This document shows, one piece after another, positions 41,647 through 50,288 of a DNA stretch of 64,000 nucleotides. Within the stretch, counting starts at the first letter, position 1. The number at the start of each line of letters is the position of its first letter. Source of the DNA: Pectobacterium polaris (GTDB lineage Bacteria; Pseudomonadota; Gammaproteobacteria; Enterobacterales; Enterobacteriaceae). The stretch is taken from positions 4,216,001 through 4,280,000 of the forward strand of contig NZ_CP017481.1 in NCBI RefSeq assembly GCF_002307355.1, read 5' to 3'. A model generated the notes under the pieces. It searched no databases, was not told where the DNA came from, and saw nothing but the letters and a program-made list of their open reading frames with translations. The translations under genes and the position numbers were made by a program.

Positions 41647-42202
41647 AGTCAAGCGTCAGCCTGAAAACATTTTTCAGAAAGTGAAGAAGCGAAGTCCGTG
41701 CGGGAGAGCGCCCTGCCCCTCTAAATAGATAGACCGTGACATGAGAACGTTCGCGTCTGGCAGAGCTATCACTTAAAGGTGATGCCATACCCTCTCAAAT
41801 ATGAAAACACCACTTCCATTTTAGGCTCTACACCAAGCCATAACAGGAAGTTAGAATATAACCACTTTCAATAAATAACGGGCTTATTGTTATGTAAATA
41901 ACATAAATACAATAAGTTACCATTATTTATGGCGTTGGTATCCTTTTGAAAACCTACGCAGGATCTTTTCAAATTCATTACCAAATGTGAAAGGGTTTAC
42001 GTTGTGATTGTTGTACCTGCTGATAGTGACGCGAAATCGAATGAAGAGTCACAACATCTCGCCCAAGCACCAGTCCGGAGGGCTTTGCACAAAAATCCTG
42101 CAAGCATGGCAGGCGCTGGCACAGCTTCCCCCTGGAACTGACGGTTTATCCGAGCCAGTTGACTCGCAAGCACTTTTGGTCTGAACAGGAAATTTATCTA
42201 GA
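41647..42202. other. AT-rich interval without a recognised gene
   Basis: About 555 bases. The 41.8-42.0 kb part is strongly AT-rich and probably contains the promoter of the acetyltransferase gene. A 47-codon frame at 42041-42184 has no family I recognise. No repeat or RNA gene was identified. Confidence 0.45.
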
Positions 42203-43069
42203 ATGAATCAATTAGTAACAGCTTACCTGGATCGCCTTGGCCTTGATGCCGAGACACCCTCCCTACAGGCACTGACCCGAATTCATCGAGCTCACGTTGA
42301 ACGGATACCTTACGAAACCTTCTGGATTCACCTCAAAGAAGGATGGGGAATTGATCCACTTGAAAGTTTCAGAAGAGCAGCGACCACGCGGCGAGGCGGT
42401 TACTGTTTTCAGTTGAATGGCGGCTTATACACATTACTCACCCAGCTTGGTTATCGTGTGAGTCTCAACCCTGCAAACGTCCATGGTGTTGAAGGCCCTG
42501 AACGGATTAAGCTGGAAAATCATGTCGCCATTATCGCTGAGGGAATGCCGTGTGAAAGCAACCCTAATGGCCGATGGTGGGTTGATATCGGCCTCGGCGA
42601 CGCGCTGCATGAACAAATGCCTCTTATAAATGCAACCGTCCACCAGGGATTAATGAAGTTTGGAATGGAGGCCGTTGGTGAGGATGGTGTGGGTGACTGG
42701 CATCTCACTGCCGATCCATCTTGCTGGATTGCAGGTGTAAGTATGGCTGATGAGCCTACTGATATGGGGAATTTATCAGACCGCCATCACTTTAATGTGT
42801 TTTCGCCAGAGTCTGGTTATGCCAAAGTTGTCACTGCTCAACTTCGACAGCCTAACGGTAAAACGGTAATGCGGGGTTGTGTTCTTACCAAAACTGACGG
42901 CAACGTCGTGACCACGCATACCTCCGCGTCTCTACCGGAATGGCTGGACGTGCTGAGGGAAGAGTTTGGCCTGACTTTTGACAATGTTTCCGATGAATCA
43001 CTCAAAACATTGTGGTCCAGAGTACAGAAGATCCATGAGGAATGGCTTCAGTCCCGTGATAATGGGTAA
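42203..43069 (+). CDS. Arylamine N-acetyltransferase
   Basis: Transfers acetyl from acetyl-CoA to aromatic amines and hydrazines. The 288-residue protein shows the family triad: cysteine in RRGGYCFQLNGG (about residue 73), histidine in KLENHVAIIAE (about 110) and aspartate in RWWVDIGLGDALHE (about 126). The N-terminal IHRAHVERIPYETF is also typical. It stands alone in the AT-rich block. Confidence 0.93.
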   Translation: MNQLVTAYLDRLGLDAETPSLQALTRIHRAHVERIPYETFWIHLKEGWGIDPLESFRRAATTRRGGYCFQLNGGLYTLLTQLGYRVSLNPANVHGVEGPERIKLENHVAIIAEGMPCESNPNGRWWVDIGLGDALHEQMPLINATVHQGLMKFGMEAVGEDGVGDWHLTADPSCWIAGVSMADEPTDMGNLSDRHHFNVFSPESGYAKVVTAQLRQPNGKTVMRGCVLTKTDGNVVTTHTSASLPEWLDVLREEFGLTFDNVSDESLKTLWSRVQKIHEEWLQSRDNG

Positions 43070-43427
43070 AGCCGTAATCTGTTCGTTGATCCTGATACTT
43101 TAACACCCTAAATCGGTATTGCATCTGGCGGAAAGCTGAGTGCTAAGAAGTTGGTGTATGCCACCTGTGAGCGACGATGTGGTCGGCCACAGGTGGCCGG
43201 AGCGGCATTCTTGAACGTCGTCGTCGACATTTGCTTAGTAGACCTATCATAAGCGCTGAGCAATCTGTCAGTGTGGTATCTCGCTTCGGATCTGAGGTGA
43301 ACTGCCAGTATGAAAGACTGTGGCCCGTGACGAATTATTTGAAAACGTTATGAATCGAGTGATGGGCCGCTGTGAGCGAAAAGCAGACCGCCGTCATTTT
43401 GCTAAGCGACAAAAATGAAAGTGATAT
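43070..43427. other. Interval without a recognised gene
   Basis: CCACCTGTG and CACAGGTGG (43161-43196) form a nine-pair stem with an 18-base loop, about 90 bases after the acetyltransferase stop, and may be a terminator. The rest shows no supported gene. Confidence 0.4.
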
Positions 43428-43574
43428 CTAAACTTCTCGTTTTTCTGCACATTTGAGCATTGCATTAAGAGCTGGATAGAGCGCTTGCCCCCACTCGGTT
43501 AGTCGATATTCCACTTTCGGTGGCACTTGGGGATACACAATCCCGTCAGCTTCCAGCTGTAGCAGATGCTGCAT
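43428..43574 (-). pseudogene. HxlR-family regulator remnant (C-terminal part)
   Basis: The minus strand encodes 48 residues ending the HxlR winged helix: LLQLEADGIVYPQVPPKVEY and RLTEWGQAL match the family consensus (L..L..DG, PP.VEY.LT..G..L). HxlR proteins are 100-130 residues, so the N-terminal recognition half is missing. The frame breaks at a perfect 41-base palindrome, which looks like a rearrangement joint. Confidence 0.75.
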
Positions 43575-43590
43575 CTGCTACAGCTGGAAG
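43550..43590. repeat. Perfect inverted repeat, 19-base arms with 3-base spacer
   Basis: CTTCCAGCTGTAGCAGATG (43550-43568) and its exact complement (43572-43590) flank CTG. One arm is HxlR coding sequence; the other therefore appears to be an inverted copy created at a rearrangement breakpoint. Confidence 0.85.
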
Positions 43591-43625
43591 TTTTCCGCGA
43601 GCATTGTGAAGAAGGGTTTCGTCGA

Positions 43626-44777
43626 CTACTGAGTCTCCATCTCTTGGTAGATTTTGGCCAGACGGTGGAACGCTTCCTTAGGTTCCCATGGCGGCATCTG
43701 ACGTGACTTAGGGTGATTCTGTGGTTGGTTCTTGACCAGCGAAAAGCTGACCATGTCTAAATCAGACGCACCTTCGCCGTGATACAGGGACGGGAACGAG
43801 AAGAGAAAAATGAATATTCCGTCAACATTCGAAGTGCTTAACAGTCGAACCTGTTCTTCAATATAATCAGCCTGCTCTTGCTCACTACGATTGGGCACAA
43901 CACCGTCCTTAAAGACTCCTGTGCCGTCGGGGTTCATGCCTTCAAGGATCATATAGCCAGAAGAGCCCAGTTTTGCAGCACCTTCATATGTGCATGCCCC
44001 AACCTCCATGACAATGAGTGGCTTACCGACGCGATACTGATCAAGCGCTTTGACATAAGCTTCTGCTGTCTCGTTACTGCGGTAATGGTCAACGCCAACA
44101 ACATCAAACAAACTCCAGTCGACCCGCTCCCATATTCCCGCCGAATACGTGACCTTGCCATTGAACTTTTCGCGGATCGAAACCACAATTTTATGAAGTT
44201 CCTCGTTCAACAGCTCTGATTTCGTGGCTAATATTTCTAATGCTTCAGCCTGAGGGAGGTTTCCGAGCGGCATCAACCCTTTTTGCGTTCGTTCTGATTG
44301 TGTCGATCCAGCGAAAATTCCCTGATTGAACAAACTCATCTCGCAGCCTGCCACGAAAATGAGATCAACCCCTTCACTTCTTAGTTGCTCTGCGGCAAGT
44401 GCGGCCTCCGAAAAATAAGCTGGCAATTCCGTAATTGGTACATTCATCTTCCAGGGATTGAAAAAGACGGTCAAACCAGCTTCGTGCGCCAGACGCGAGG
44501 CAGTCACTAAACGATCAATGTCTTCGCCTTCGATGCGAATGGCGTTGGCGTGCAATTGGGTGGCAATCGTTTTGATATCGTAGGCAACGAGCTTAGGGTC
44601 AAAATGTTCAACAGAATAGGGCAGACCTTCGGTAAATCTCAGTCCCACATCGTAAACAACTCCTCGATATTTCATCGCGTTGGTTCCTTTTGCATAGGTA
44701 AAGGGTGATAAAGGTGCAAGCGCAGCCAGGGCGGCTGCGGCTGCCGTGATTTTTATGGCGGTTCTGCGTGTCATCAT
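43626..44777 (-). CDS. Exported TIM-barrel-like protein (glycosidase-type fold), function unknown
   Basis: The 383-residue protein starts MMTRRTAIKITAAAAALAAL, a signal peptide with a twin-arginine-like RRTAIK. The mature part reads like a barrel hydrolase: RGVVYDVGLRFTEG at about residue 38, NAIRIEGEDIDRLVTASRLA at about 78, LIFVAGCEMSLFNQG, VTYSAGIWERVDWSLFDVVG, VGVDHYR and KPLIVMEVGACTYEGAAKLG. Glutamates in GCEMS and VMEVG would fit acid/base and nucleophile positions of a retaining glycosidase. Similar proteins in actinobacteria carry the misleading label 'abortive infection protein'. No operon partner is evident apart from the adjacent NmrA-like gene. Confidence 0.7.
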   Translation of the reverse strand: MMTRRTAIKITAAAAALAALAPLSPFTYAKGTNAMKYRGVVYDVGLRFTEGLPYSVEHFDPKLVAYDIKTIATQLHANAIRIEGEDIDRLVTASRLAHEAGLTVFFNPWKMNVPITELPAYFSEAALAAEQLRSEGVDLIFVAGCEMSLFNQGIFAGSTQSERTQKGLMPLGNLPQAEALEILATKSELLNEELHKIVVSIREKFNGKVTYSAGIWERVDWSLFDVVGVDHYRSNETAEAYVKALDQYRVGKPLIVMEVGACTYEGAAKLGSSGYMILEGMNPDGTGVFKDGVVPNRSEQEQADYIEEQVRLLSTSNVDGIFIFLFSFPSLYHGEGASDLDMVSFSLVKNQPQNHPKSRQMPPWEPKEAFHRLAKIYQEMETQ

Positions 44778-44828
44778 GGTTCAGCTGGCTTAGCGTTATT
44801 GGTCATTTTGAGTGTGAGTCAGTTGGCT

Positions 44829-45713
44829 TTAGCTACCCGCGTCGAAATAAGAACGGGCCCACTCTGAAATCGTTTTTCCAGGACATCCTGTTACGGTTTT
44901 AACATCATCACGAACCACCGTCTGAGCCTGCATTTTACCTGCAGCGCCAAGTTTCATTGTCACTACGGCGCTTTCCATATAGGCGCGGTCAGAGGCCGAA
45001 GGAATGTGTTCAAGCATCCCTTCAAGTACGGAGGCATCAAGTATGTTGCACTGGATCTCCTTTCCGGCGGCTTCTGCCAGCATCGCCGCAACTTCAGGGC
45101 CTGTCAGTAGTTCGGTGCTCATCCAGTAGTTATTACTGCCATGTTTTTCCGGCCCCTCACGTAAAACGGCAGCAGCGACGCGGCCAATGTCTTCGGCAAA
45201 AACCCACCCCTGCGGTCTGTCGCCCCAGAAAACGGTGAACGCCCCTGTTTCCTTAATAGAAGGCTCAGTGACCAGCACGGAATCTGTTATGACGTTAGGG
45301 TGCAGATGCGTCCAGGCAATTCCGCTGGCCTCGATGTAGGTCTCGATCAGGTCATGCCAGGCAAAATGGGGGATATCATCGCGGCGGGACGTAAATACCC
45401 CCAGATGGACAAGGTGACTGACGCCTGCGTCGCGCGCGGCATCGACAAACTTTTTACTCTGGAAAAGCATGTCTGACGTATAGCCTGTCAAAAGGAATAC
45501 GCGGTCAATACCTTCTAGCGCCCCTGCAAACGTTTCAGGCCTGTTGAGATCAAGGACGACGGCGTCGCGACCTTCACTGCGCCATTTTTGAGCGAGTTCT
45601 TCCCGGCTTGTCGACACCCGCAGTTCAATACCGTCATCATTTGCTTTTAAAGCCTGAACCACGCAGGAACCAACGCGACCGGAAGCGCCCAGGATTAATA
45701 CTCTTGAAACCAT
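44829..45713 (-). CDS. NmrA-like NAD(P)-binding protein
   Basis: An atypical short-chain dehydrogenase of 294 residues. The start MVSRVLILGASGRVGSCVVQ has GAGGT just upstream and leads directly into the Rossmann motif GASGRVG. DRVFLLTGYTSDM (about residue 75) and VSHLVHLGVFTSRRDDIPHF follow. The Tyr-x3-Lys catalytic pair of classical SDRs is not obvious, which fits sensor or quinone-reductase-type NmrA proteins. It is divergent from the TetR gene at 45912, with a double palindromic operator between, so it is the probable target of that repressor. Confidence 0.87.
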   Translation of the reverse strand: MVSRVLILGASGRVGSCVVQALKANDDGIELRVSTSREELAQKWRSEGRDAVVLDLNRPETFAGALEGIDRVFLLTGYTSDMLFQSKKFVDAARDAGVSHLVHLGVFTSRRDDIPHFAWHDLIETYIEASGIAWTHLHPNVITDSVLVTEPSIKETGAFTVFWGDRPQGWVFAEDIGRVAAAVLREGPEKHGSNNYWMSTELLTGPEVAAMLAEAAGKEIQCNILDASVLEGMLEHIPSASDRAYMESAVVTMKLGAAGKMQAQTVVRDDVKTVTGCPGKTISEWARSYFDAGS

Positions 45714-45836
45714 CGCTGACCTCACTTTATCAATATCACGAATGTTGGTTTATGATGGGTAGTGCTGTGCACCGCCTAGCTGTAATGACGTTCTTTACGG
45801 TATGTTATGACTGCGTACAGAGCGTCAGGACGCAAT

Positions 45837-45874
45837 TATGTCACTCAATGACATTTGTGTCATTGAGTGACATA
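45837..45874. promoter_or_regulatory. Double TetR-type operator in a 17-base-arm inverted repeat
   Basis: TATGTCACTCAATGACA and its exact reverse complement flank TTTG. Each arm is itself a dyad, TGTCA-N5-TGACA, so two repressor dimers could bind side by side. It lies 38 bases before the TetR start and about 120 bases before the NmrA-like start, placing it to control both. Confidence 0.8.
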
Positions 45875-45911
45875 GATAAAATGATTCCAGTGAAATTTTC
45901 AGAGCTTAGTA

Positions 45912-46484
45912 ATGAACACTCGAACCCTGGCTAAAAAAGCCCTTAAAGAGCAGATTGCTCTTGCAGCCTATGATCTGTTTCAAAAAAACGGGTATGACAA
46001 AACCACTGTAGAAGCGATTGCCATCGCGACAGGAATGTCGACACGGACTTTTTTCAGGTATTTCCCCACCAAAGAAGACGTGCTTATGGAGCAGACTAAT
46101 AAGTTCCGAGAGCATTTTATCGAAGGATTTATGAAGCAACTGGAGTCTGAGGACATCTGGGATGCCATGAAAAATCTGCTATCTGAGTATGCGCTGAACT
46201 GTGCCAGTAGTCAGGAAAGTGACATACAGGCATTTATCCGGGCAACGCCCGCGCTGGTTACACGTCAGTTTGAAATCTTTGAAGGCCTGCTGTCTGAGGC
46301 TACAGATTGGTATGTATCACAGCATAACGATTCCCTCAGTTGGCATACCGTAAATGCACTTATCCGTTCGGCTTTTTCTTGTCTGCAGGCATTTCAGGGC
46401 AGACAGCCTGAAAAAATCTCATACACGGCTTTTAGTGATTTGATGATGGAAATGAAACCGGTTCTGCTGACCAGATCCCATTGA
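45912..46484 (+). CDS. TetR-family regulator
   Basis: The 190-residue protein has the TetR helix-turn-helix at its N-terminus (EQIALAAYDLFQKNGYDKTT, then IATGMSTRTFFRYFPTKEDV). The rest is a helical ligand domain of no assigned specificity. The double palindrome immediately upstream is its likely operator. It is divergent from the NmrA-like gene. Confidence 0.9.
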   Translation: MNTRTLAKKALKEQIALAAYDLFQKNGYDKTTVEAIAIATGMSTRTFFRYFPTKEDVLMEQTNKFREHFIEGFMKQLESEDIWDAMKNLLSEYALNCASSQESDIQAFIRATPALVTRQFEIFEGLLSEATDWYVSQHNDSLSWHTVNALIRSAFSCLQAFQGRQPEKISYTAFSDLMMEMKPVLLTRSH

Positions 46485-46723
46485 CCGAGCCTGCAGTGTC
46501 CGCTCCTGGCATGAAGCTGCCTGCTGTAGGACTCACAATGGAAACCGGAACCTTGCACTGCAATCATGATGAAGTCTGCCGTTAAGTTTCTGTCTGAGCG
46601 ACGACAAGCTCATGAAAGTCAATATGTACGGTCCTTGCTAAACTAGGTTGGTATCATTTAAGGGATACAGCCTAAGATTGACTAGATTTTACTAATGATT
46701 CAGATATGTCCGTTATCTCAGGC

Positions 46724-47626
46724 TCATTTCATTGCGTTGTAAACTTTGAATGCGGGATTTTTTTCAAAGATTTCAGCAACAAAATCCATGAACACAATCG
46801 CCCGTTTTGGTAAAAGTCGATTAGCAACATAAACGGCTTGAATGGGAACGGGCGGTGCAGTGTAATCAGTCAGTAATAGCTGTAAGTTGCCATTTTCCAG
46901 TCCCTCCTCGAACAGCCATTCTGGGCCTTGTGCGATCCCAACCCCTGCATTAACAAACTTCTGTACTGCTTCCGGTGAATTGACCCTGAGCCGACCAGAA
47001 ACAGGGACATTGATATCCTGAAATCTCCAGGTAGCTCCTGTTGTTAGCAAGGTATAGATCAAACAATCATGTTTTTTTAAATCTTCTGGGGTATTAGGGG
47101 TTCCGTGTTTAGCTAAATACTTGTTACTGGCAACACAGACTCGCTCATACATGCCAAGTCTGCGGGCACGCATAGCACTGTCCTCCAGGTGTCCAATGCG
47201 GATTGCCAGTTCAGCCCCTTCATCAACGAGATTGATATAGCGGTCATTAATCTGTAGTTCGAGTGTTAGCTCAGGATAGCGTTCTAAAAAATCGGGGATG
47301 TGCGGGACTAAGAATGTGTGAGCTAATGCTGTGGGGCAAGCAACACGTAATAGCCCTGTGGGTGTAACATTTTCTCTGAAAGAAGACTCTGACTCTTCAA
47401 CGGCTTCCAGAATACGCCTTGCTTCCAAATAATAACGTTCTCCTTCAGGAGTTAGGGAAAGCTTGCGGGTTGATCTGTGAAGTAATCTGGTCTGCAAATG
47501 CTCTTCGAGGGTGGCAACATGGCGACTCACGTTCGGTTGCCCTAAGCCTAAATCCCTACCGGCTGCGGAAAAGCTGCCTGTTTCAGCGGTACGGACAAAG
47601 CATGTCATCAAAAGTAATCTGTCCAT
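46724..47626 (-). CDS. LysR-family regulator
   Basis: The 300-residue protein has the LysR winged helix at residues 1-60 (FVRTAETGSFSAAGRDLGLG, then QPNVSRHVATLEEHLQTRLL) and a periplasmic-binding-like effector domain from about residue 85. It belongs to the CrgA/DsdC-type subgroup with LLRVACPTALAHTFLVP. It is divergent from the SDR-GST pair, which is its probable target. An ATG four codons earlier (47638) is possible. Confidence 0.92.
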   Translation of the reverse strand: MDRLLLMTCFVRTAETGSFSAAGRDLGLGQPNVSRHVATLEEHLQTRLLHRSTRKLSLTPEGERYYLEARRILEAVEESESSFRENVTPTGLLRVACPTALAHTFLVPHIPDFLERYPELTLELQINDRYINLVDEGAELAIRIGHLEDSAMRARRLGMYERVCVASNKYLAKHGTPNTPEDLKKHDCLIYTLLTTGATWRFQDINVPVSGRLRVNSPEAVQKFVNAGVGIAQGPEWLFEEGLENGNLQLLLTDYTAPPVPIQAVYVANRLLPKRAIVFMDFVAEIFEKNPAFKVYNAMK

Positions 47627-47762
47627 CCTAAAACCCATCTATGCTTTTAAAGCATGAAACATATTTAAAAATACAATCTTATCACCATATGCGCATGAAC
47701 TTATAGTGGCTATCAAATCGGTCATTCGCCGATTCCTTGATAACACTATTTGGAGATTTGAA

Positions 47763-48509
47763 ATGTCTAGACTACAAGGTAAACGCGCACTGATTACGGG
47801 TGGTACAAGTGGTATTGGTCTTGAAACAGCGAAGCTGTTTGTTGCAGAAGGTGCACGCGTAATTGTTACTGGTGTTAACCCTGATTCTATCGCAAAGGCG
47901 AAAGTAGAACTGGGTAATGATGTGTTAGTCGTGAGCGCTGATTCCGCTGATGTGAATGCGCAGAAAGCTCTGGCTCAAACGGTTAAAGAACACTTTGGTG
48001 AACTGGATATCGCTTTCCTGAATGCGGGTATATCAATGTATATGCCAATCGAGGTATGGACAGAAGAGACGTTCGACCGCATTTATGATATCAACGTTAA
48101 AGGTCCTTACTTCCTAATGCAGGCACTGCTGCCCGTGTTCGCAAGCTCGGCATCAGTGGTTTTTAATACCTCAGTAAATGCTCACACCGGCCCCGTGAAC
48201 TCTTCCGTTTATGGCTCAACCAAAGCGGCATTGCTGAACCTGTCAAAAACACTTTCTAACGAATTACTTTCTCGTGGAATTCGTATCAACGCAGTGAGCC
48301 CAGGCCCAGTTGACACACCGCTTTACGATAAGGCAGGGATTCCAGTGGAATACCATGATCAAGTGATGAAAGATATCATTGCAACCATCCCAGCAGGTCG
48401 TTTTGGTAAGCCTCAAGAAGTCGCGCAAGCGGTGCTTTATTTCGCATCTGATGAGTCTGCCTGGACCGTAGGTTCAGAAATCATCATTGACGGCGGCGTT
48501 TCAATCTAA
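47763..48509 (+). CDS. Short-chain dehydrogenase/reductase
   Basis: Classical SDR of 248 residues. The start MSRLQGKRALITGGTSGIGL follows GGAGA. It has cofactor motif TGGTSGIG (about residues 12-19), NAG (about 87-89), the catalytic serine in NTSVNAH (about 137) and YGSTK (Tyr/Lys about 152/156), and the C-terminal GSEIIIDGGVSI. Substrate unknown. Divergent from LysR and 80 bases before the GST gene. Confidence 0.93.
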   Translation: MSRLQGKRALITGGTSGIGLETAKLFVAEGARVIVTGVNPDSIAKAKVELGNDVLVVSADSADVNAQKALAQTVKEHFGELDIAFLNAGISMYMPIEVWTEETFDRIYDINVKGPYFLMQALLPVFASSASVVFNTSVNAHTGPVNSSVYGSTKAALLNLSKTLSNELLSRGIRINAVSPGPVDTPLYDKAGIPVEYHDQVMKDIIATIPAGRFGKPQEVAQAVLYFASDESAWTVGSEIIIDGGVSI

Positions 48510-48589
48510 GCCATCTAAATAAGCGATATGGTTCTTCAAGCTCGCCACCTTGCTATGGCGGCGGGCTTTTATTTTATCTGGAGTTTGAA

Positions 48590-49264
48590 ATGCCTAACCA
48601 TGACCTAACACTTATTAGCCACCCACTCTGTCCCTTTGTACAGCGTTCAGAAATCGTGTTGCTCGAAAAAAATGTGCCATTTGAACGCATAAATGTAGAC
48701 CTATCAGCGAAACCTGATTGGTTTCTAGCCCTGTCACCGACTGGCAAGGTGCCAGTACTGAAAGTGCATCAAGCAAGCGGTGAAGATGCCATTATTTTCG
48801 AAAGTATGGTGATCTGCGAGTACCTCAATGAAACACAAGGCGGTACTTCAATGTACGCAGACGATGCATTAATACGTGCTAAACAGCGCGGATGGATCGA
48901 ATTCGCTACAGCGATACTTGGTAATGCATGGCAATTTTTAAATGCCACAGATCAAGCTGTGGCTGACAACAAACGTGCGTCGTTCCGTAACCAGCTTGAA
49001 CGTATTGAAGCTGAGTTGGGCTCGGGGCCTTATTTCTCGGGTGTTAACTTCAGTATGGTAGATGCGGTATACGCTCCGATTTTCCGTTACTTCTCAATCA
49101 TCGATGCCTCAGTATCTGAGTCGATTTTTGAAGGACTACCGCGTGTTTCTGCATGGAAAGCATTACTTGCAAAAAGGGAAAGCGTAAAAGCTGCCGTACC
49201 AGCAGATTATGCACAACTTTTCCAAAATCATCTTCGTCAGCATTCAGCAATTCTCGCCGCTTGA
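48590..49264 (+). CDS. Glutathione S-transferase family protein
   Basis: The 224-residue protein has an N-terminal thioredoxin-like domain (LISHPLCPFVQRSEIVLLEK, where CPF marks the omega/zeta-type active cysteine) with the cis-proline TGKVPVL and the ESMVICEYL glutathione-binding segment, and an all-helical C-terminal domain. It shares direction and AT-rich composition with the SDR gene and probably its LysR control. Likely role is glutathione-dependent detoxification or reduction. Confidence 0.9.
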   Translation: MPNHDLTLISHPLCPFVQRSEIVLLEKNVPFERINVDLSAKPDWFLALSPTGKVPVLKVHQASGEDAIIFESMVICEYLNETQGGTSMYADDALIRAKQRGWIEFATAILGNAWQFLNATDQAVADNKRASFRNQLERIEAELGSGPYFSGVNFSMVDAVYAPIFRYFSIIDASVSESIFEGLPRVSAWKALLAKRESVKAAVPADYAQLFQNHLRQHSAILAA

Positions 49265-49542
49265 AGATATTAACTGGGCAACCGTTGTGTACATATAAAT
49301 TCGGCAAGTTGCCCAAACGCATTTTTCAGTTGGAGATTAATCATTAGCAACCGACCTGTCGACAATAGTACCAAGAATGCTTTAATACTCATTTAACTCA
49401 CAGCGTGAAGCGAATATTAGCTTGCGGAATAAGAGGCATCTCGATTATTCATGGCTATTCGAAAAGAATTTGATAACTTGAGTCCCCATTACCTTAGAAT
49501 GCGATCCTACTAATAAATGTCCGTGGGTTACTTGAAACTATA

Positions 49543-49845
49543 GTGGACAGAAACACGGGCGAAGTTGTAGAACGATATGAATATCATAATAGTCAATTCC
49601 CTGTACGCATAAGAAACTACAAAAATCAAAAGGACAAGCGCATCTTTTACCCATCCGGAAGCGCGCAATTTCTTGACTCAGAGGTAGTATCAAAACGAGG
49701 GGAGTTAACTGTCCGGGTTAAGCAGAGCTGTGCTTACACCGCTGATGGCAACGCCGATAAACGCTCACTGATAACCTCCACTAATGACGACTATCACGGC
49801 TCAACCCTCATCTGGATTTCTAATCACGAAACGGAATATTTCTGA
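49543..49845 (+). CDS. Hypothetical small protein, possibly a gene remnant
   Basis: An open frame of 100 codons starting with GTG at 49543. The N-terminus NTGEVVERYEYHNSQFPVRI faintly recalls YD/RHS-repeat wording but is too short to assign. There is no signal peptide, membrane segment or clear ribosome site. It lies in a poorly coding, AT-rich kilobase, so it may be a remnant or non-coding. Confidence 0.3.
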   Translation: MDRNTGEVVERYEYHNSQFPVRIRNYKNQKDKRIFYPSGSAQFLDSEVVSKRGELTVRVKQSCAYTADGNADKRSLITSTNDDYHGSTLIWISNHETEYF

Positions 49846-50288
49846 ATCTATTAAAATCGCAACGCGTTTTGTACTGACTTGCCACCAAGTGATGCACCGG
49901 GTGGCAACATACCCGTTAGCCAACCTGACGTGTAGACGCAATGTTTATTAAAGGGCGTATTAAAGGGCGTATTAAAGGGCGAAGACAGTACATACATGTT
50001 CCTTCATATATCAATTAAGGAACAAAGGTGTCGGCATTATGACGTAGATTTTTAGTCTTACGTGAGCGAGATACACAACTCAGAAATACGTTTGCAGTCA
50101 CAAAGCGATTTGTTAAGCATTTCGCTGGCAGTCTATACACCCACACCGCTACGCCTCCGCACATCCTTACGGCCAATCAGAATATTATATTACTTAAATG
50201 CATATTCTTTGGTGATTTACTTCGTTCAATTTCAATTTGCAGCAGATCTACTATGTGGCATCCGACATTATCGCCAGAGTGAAATGCT
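49846..50288. other. AT-rich interval at the right end of the accessory block
   Basis: No gene is supported. It contains the 12-bp tandem repeat described separately and, before 50289, the presumable promoter of the cystathionine beta-synthase gene. Composition changes to GC-richer coding sequence at 50289. Confidence 0.45.
49947..49981. repeat. 12-bp tandem repeat ATTAAAGGGCGT, three copies
   Basis: Copies begin at 49947, 49959 and 49971 and are identical over 11 bases. The identity suggests recent slippage. No reading frame uses it convincingly. Confidence 0.8.

Noticed and set aside
42041..42184. 47-codon frame before the acetyltransferase gene
   Set aside because: Too short, no family resemblance and no supporting context.
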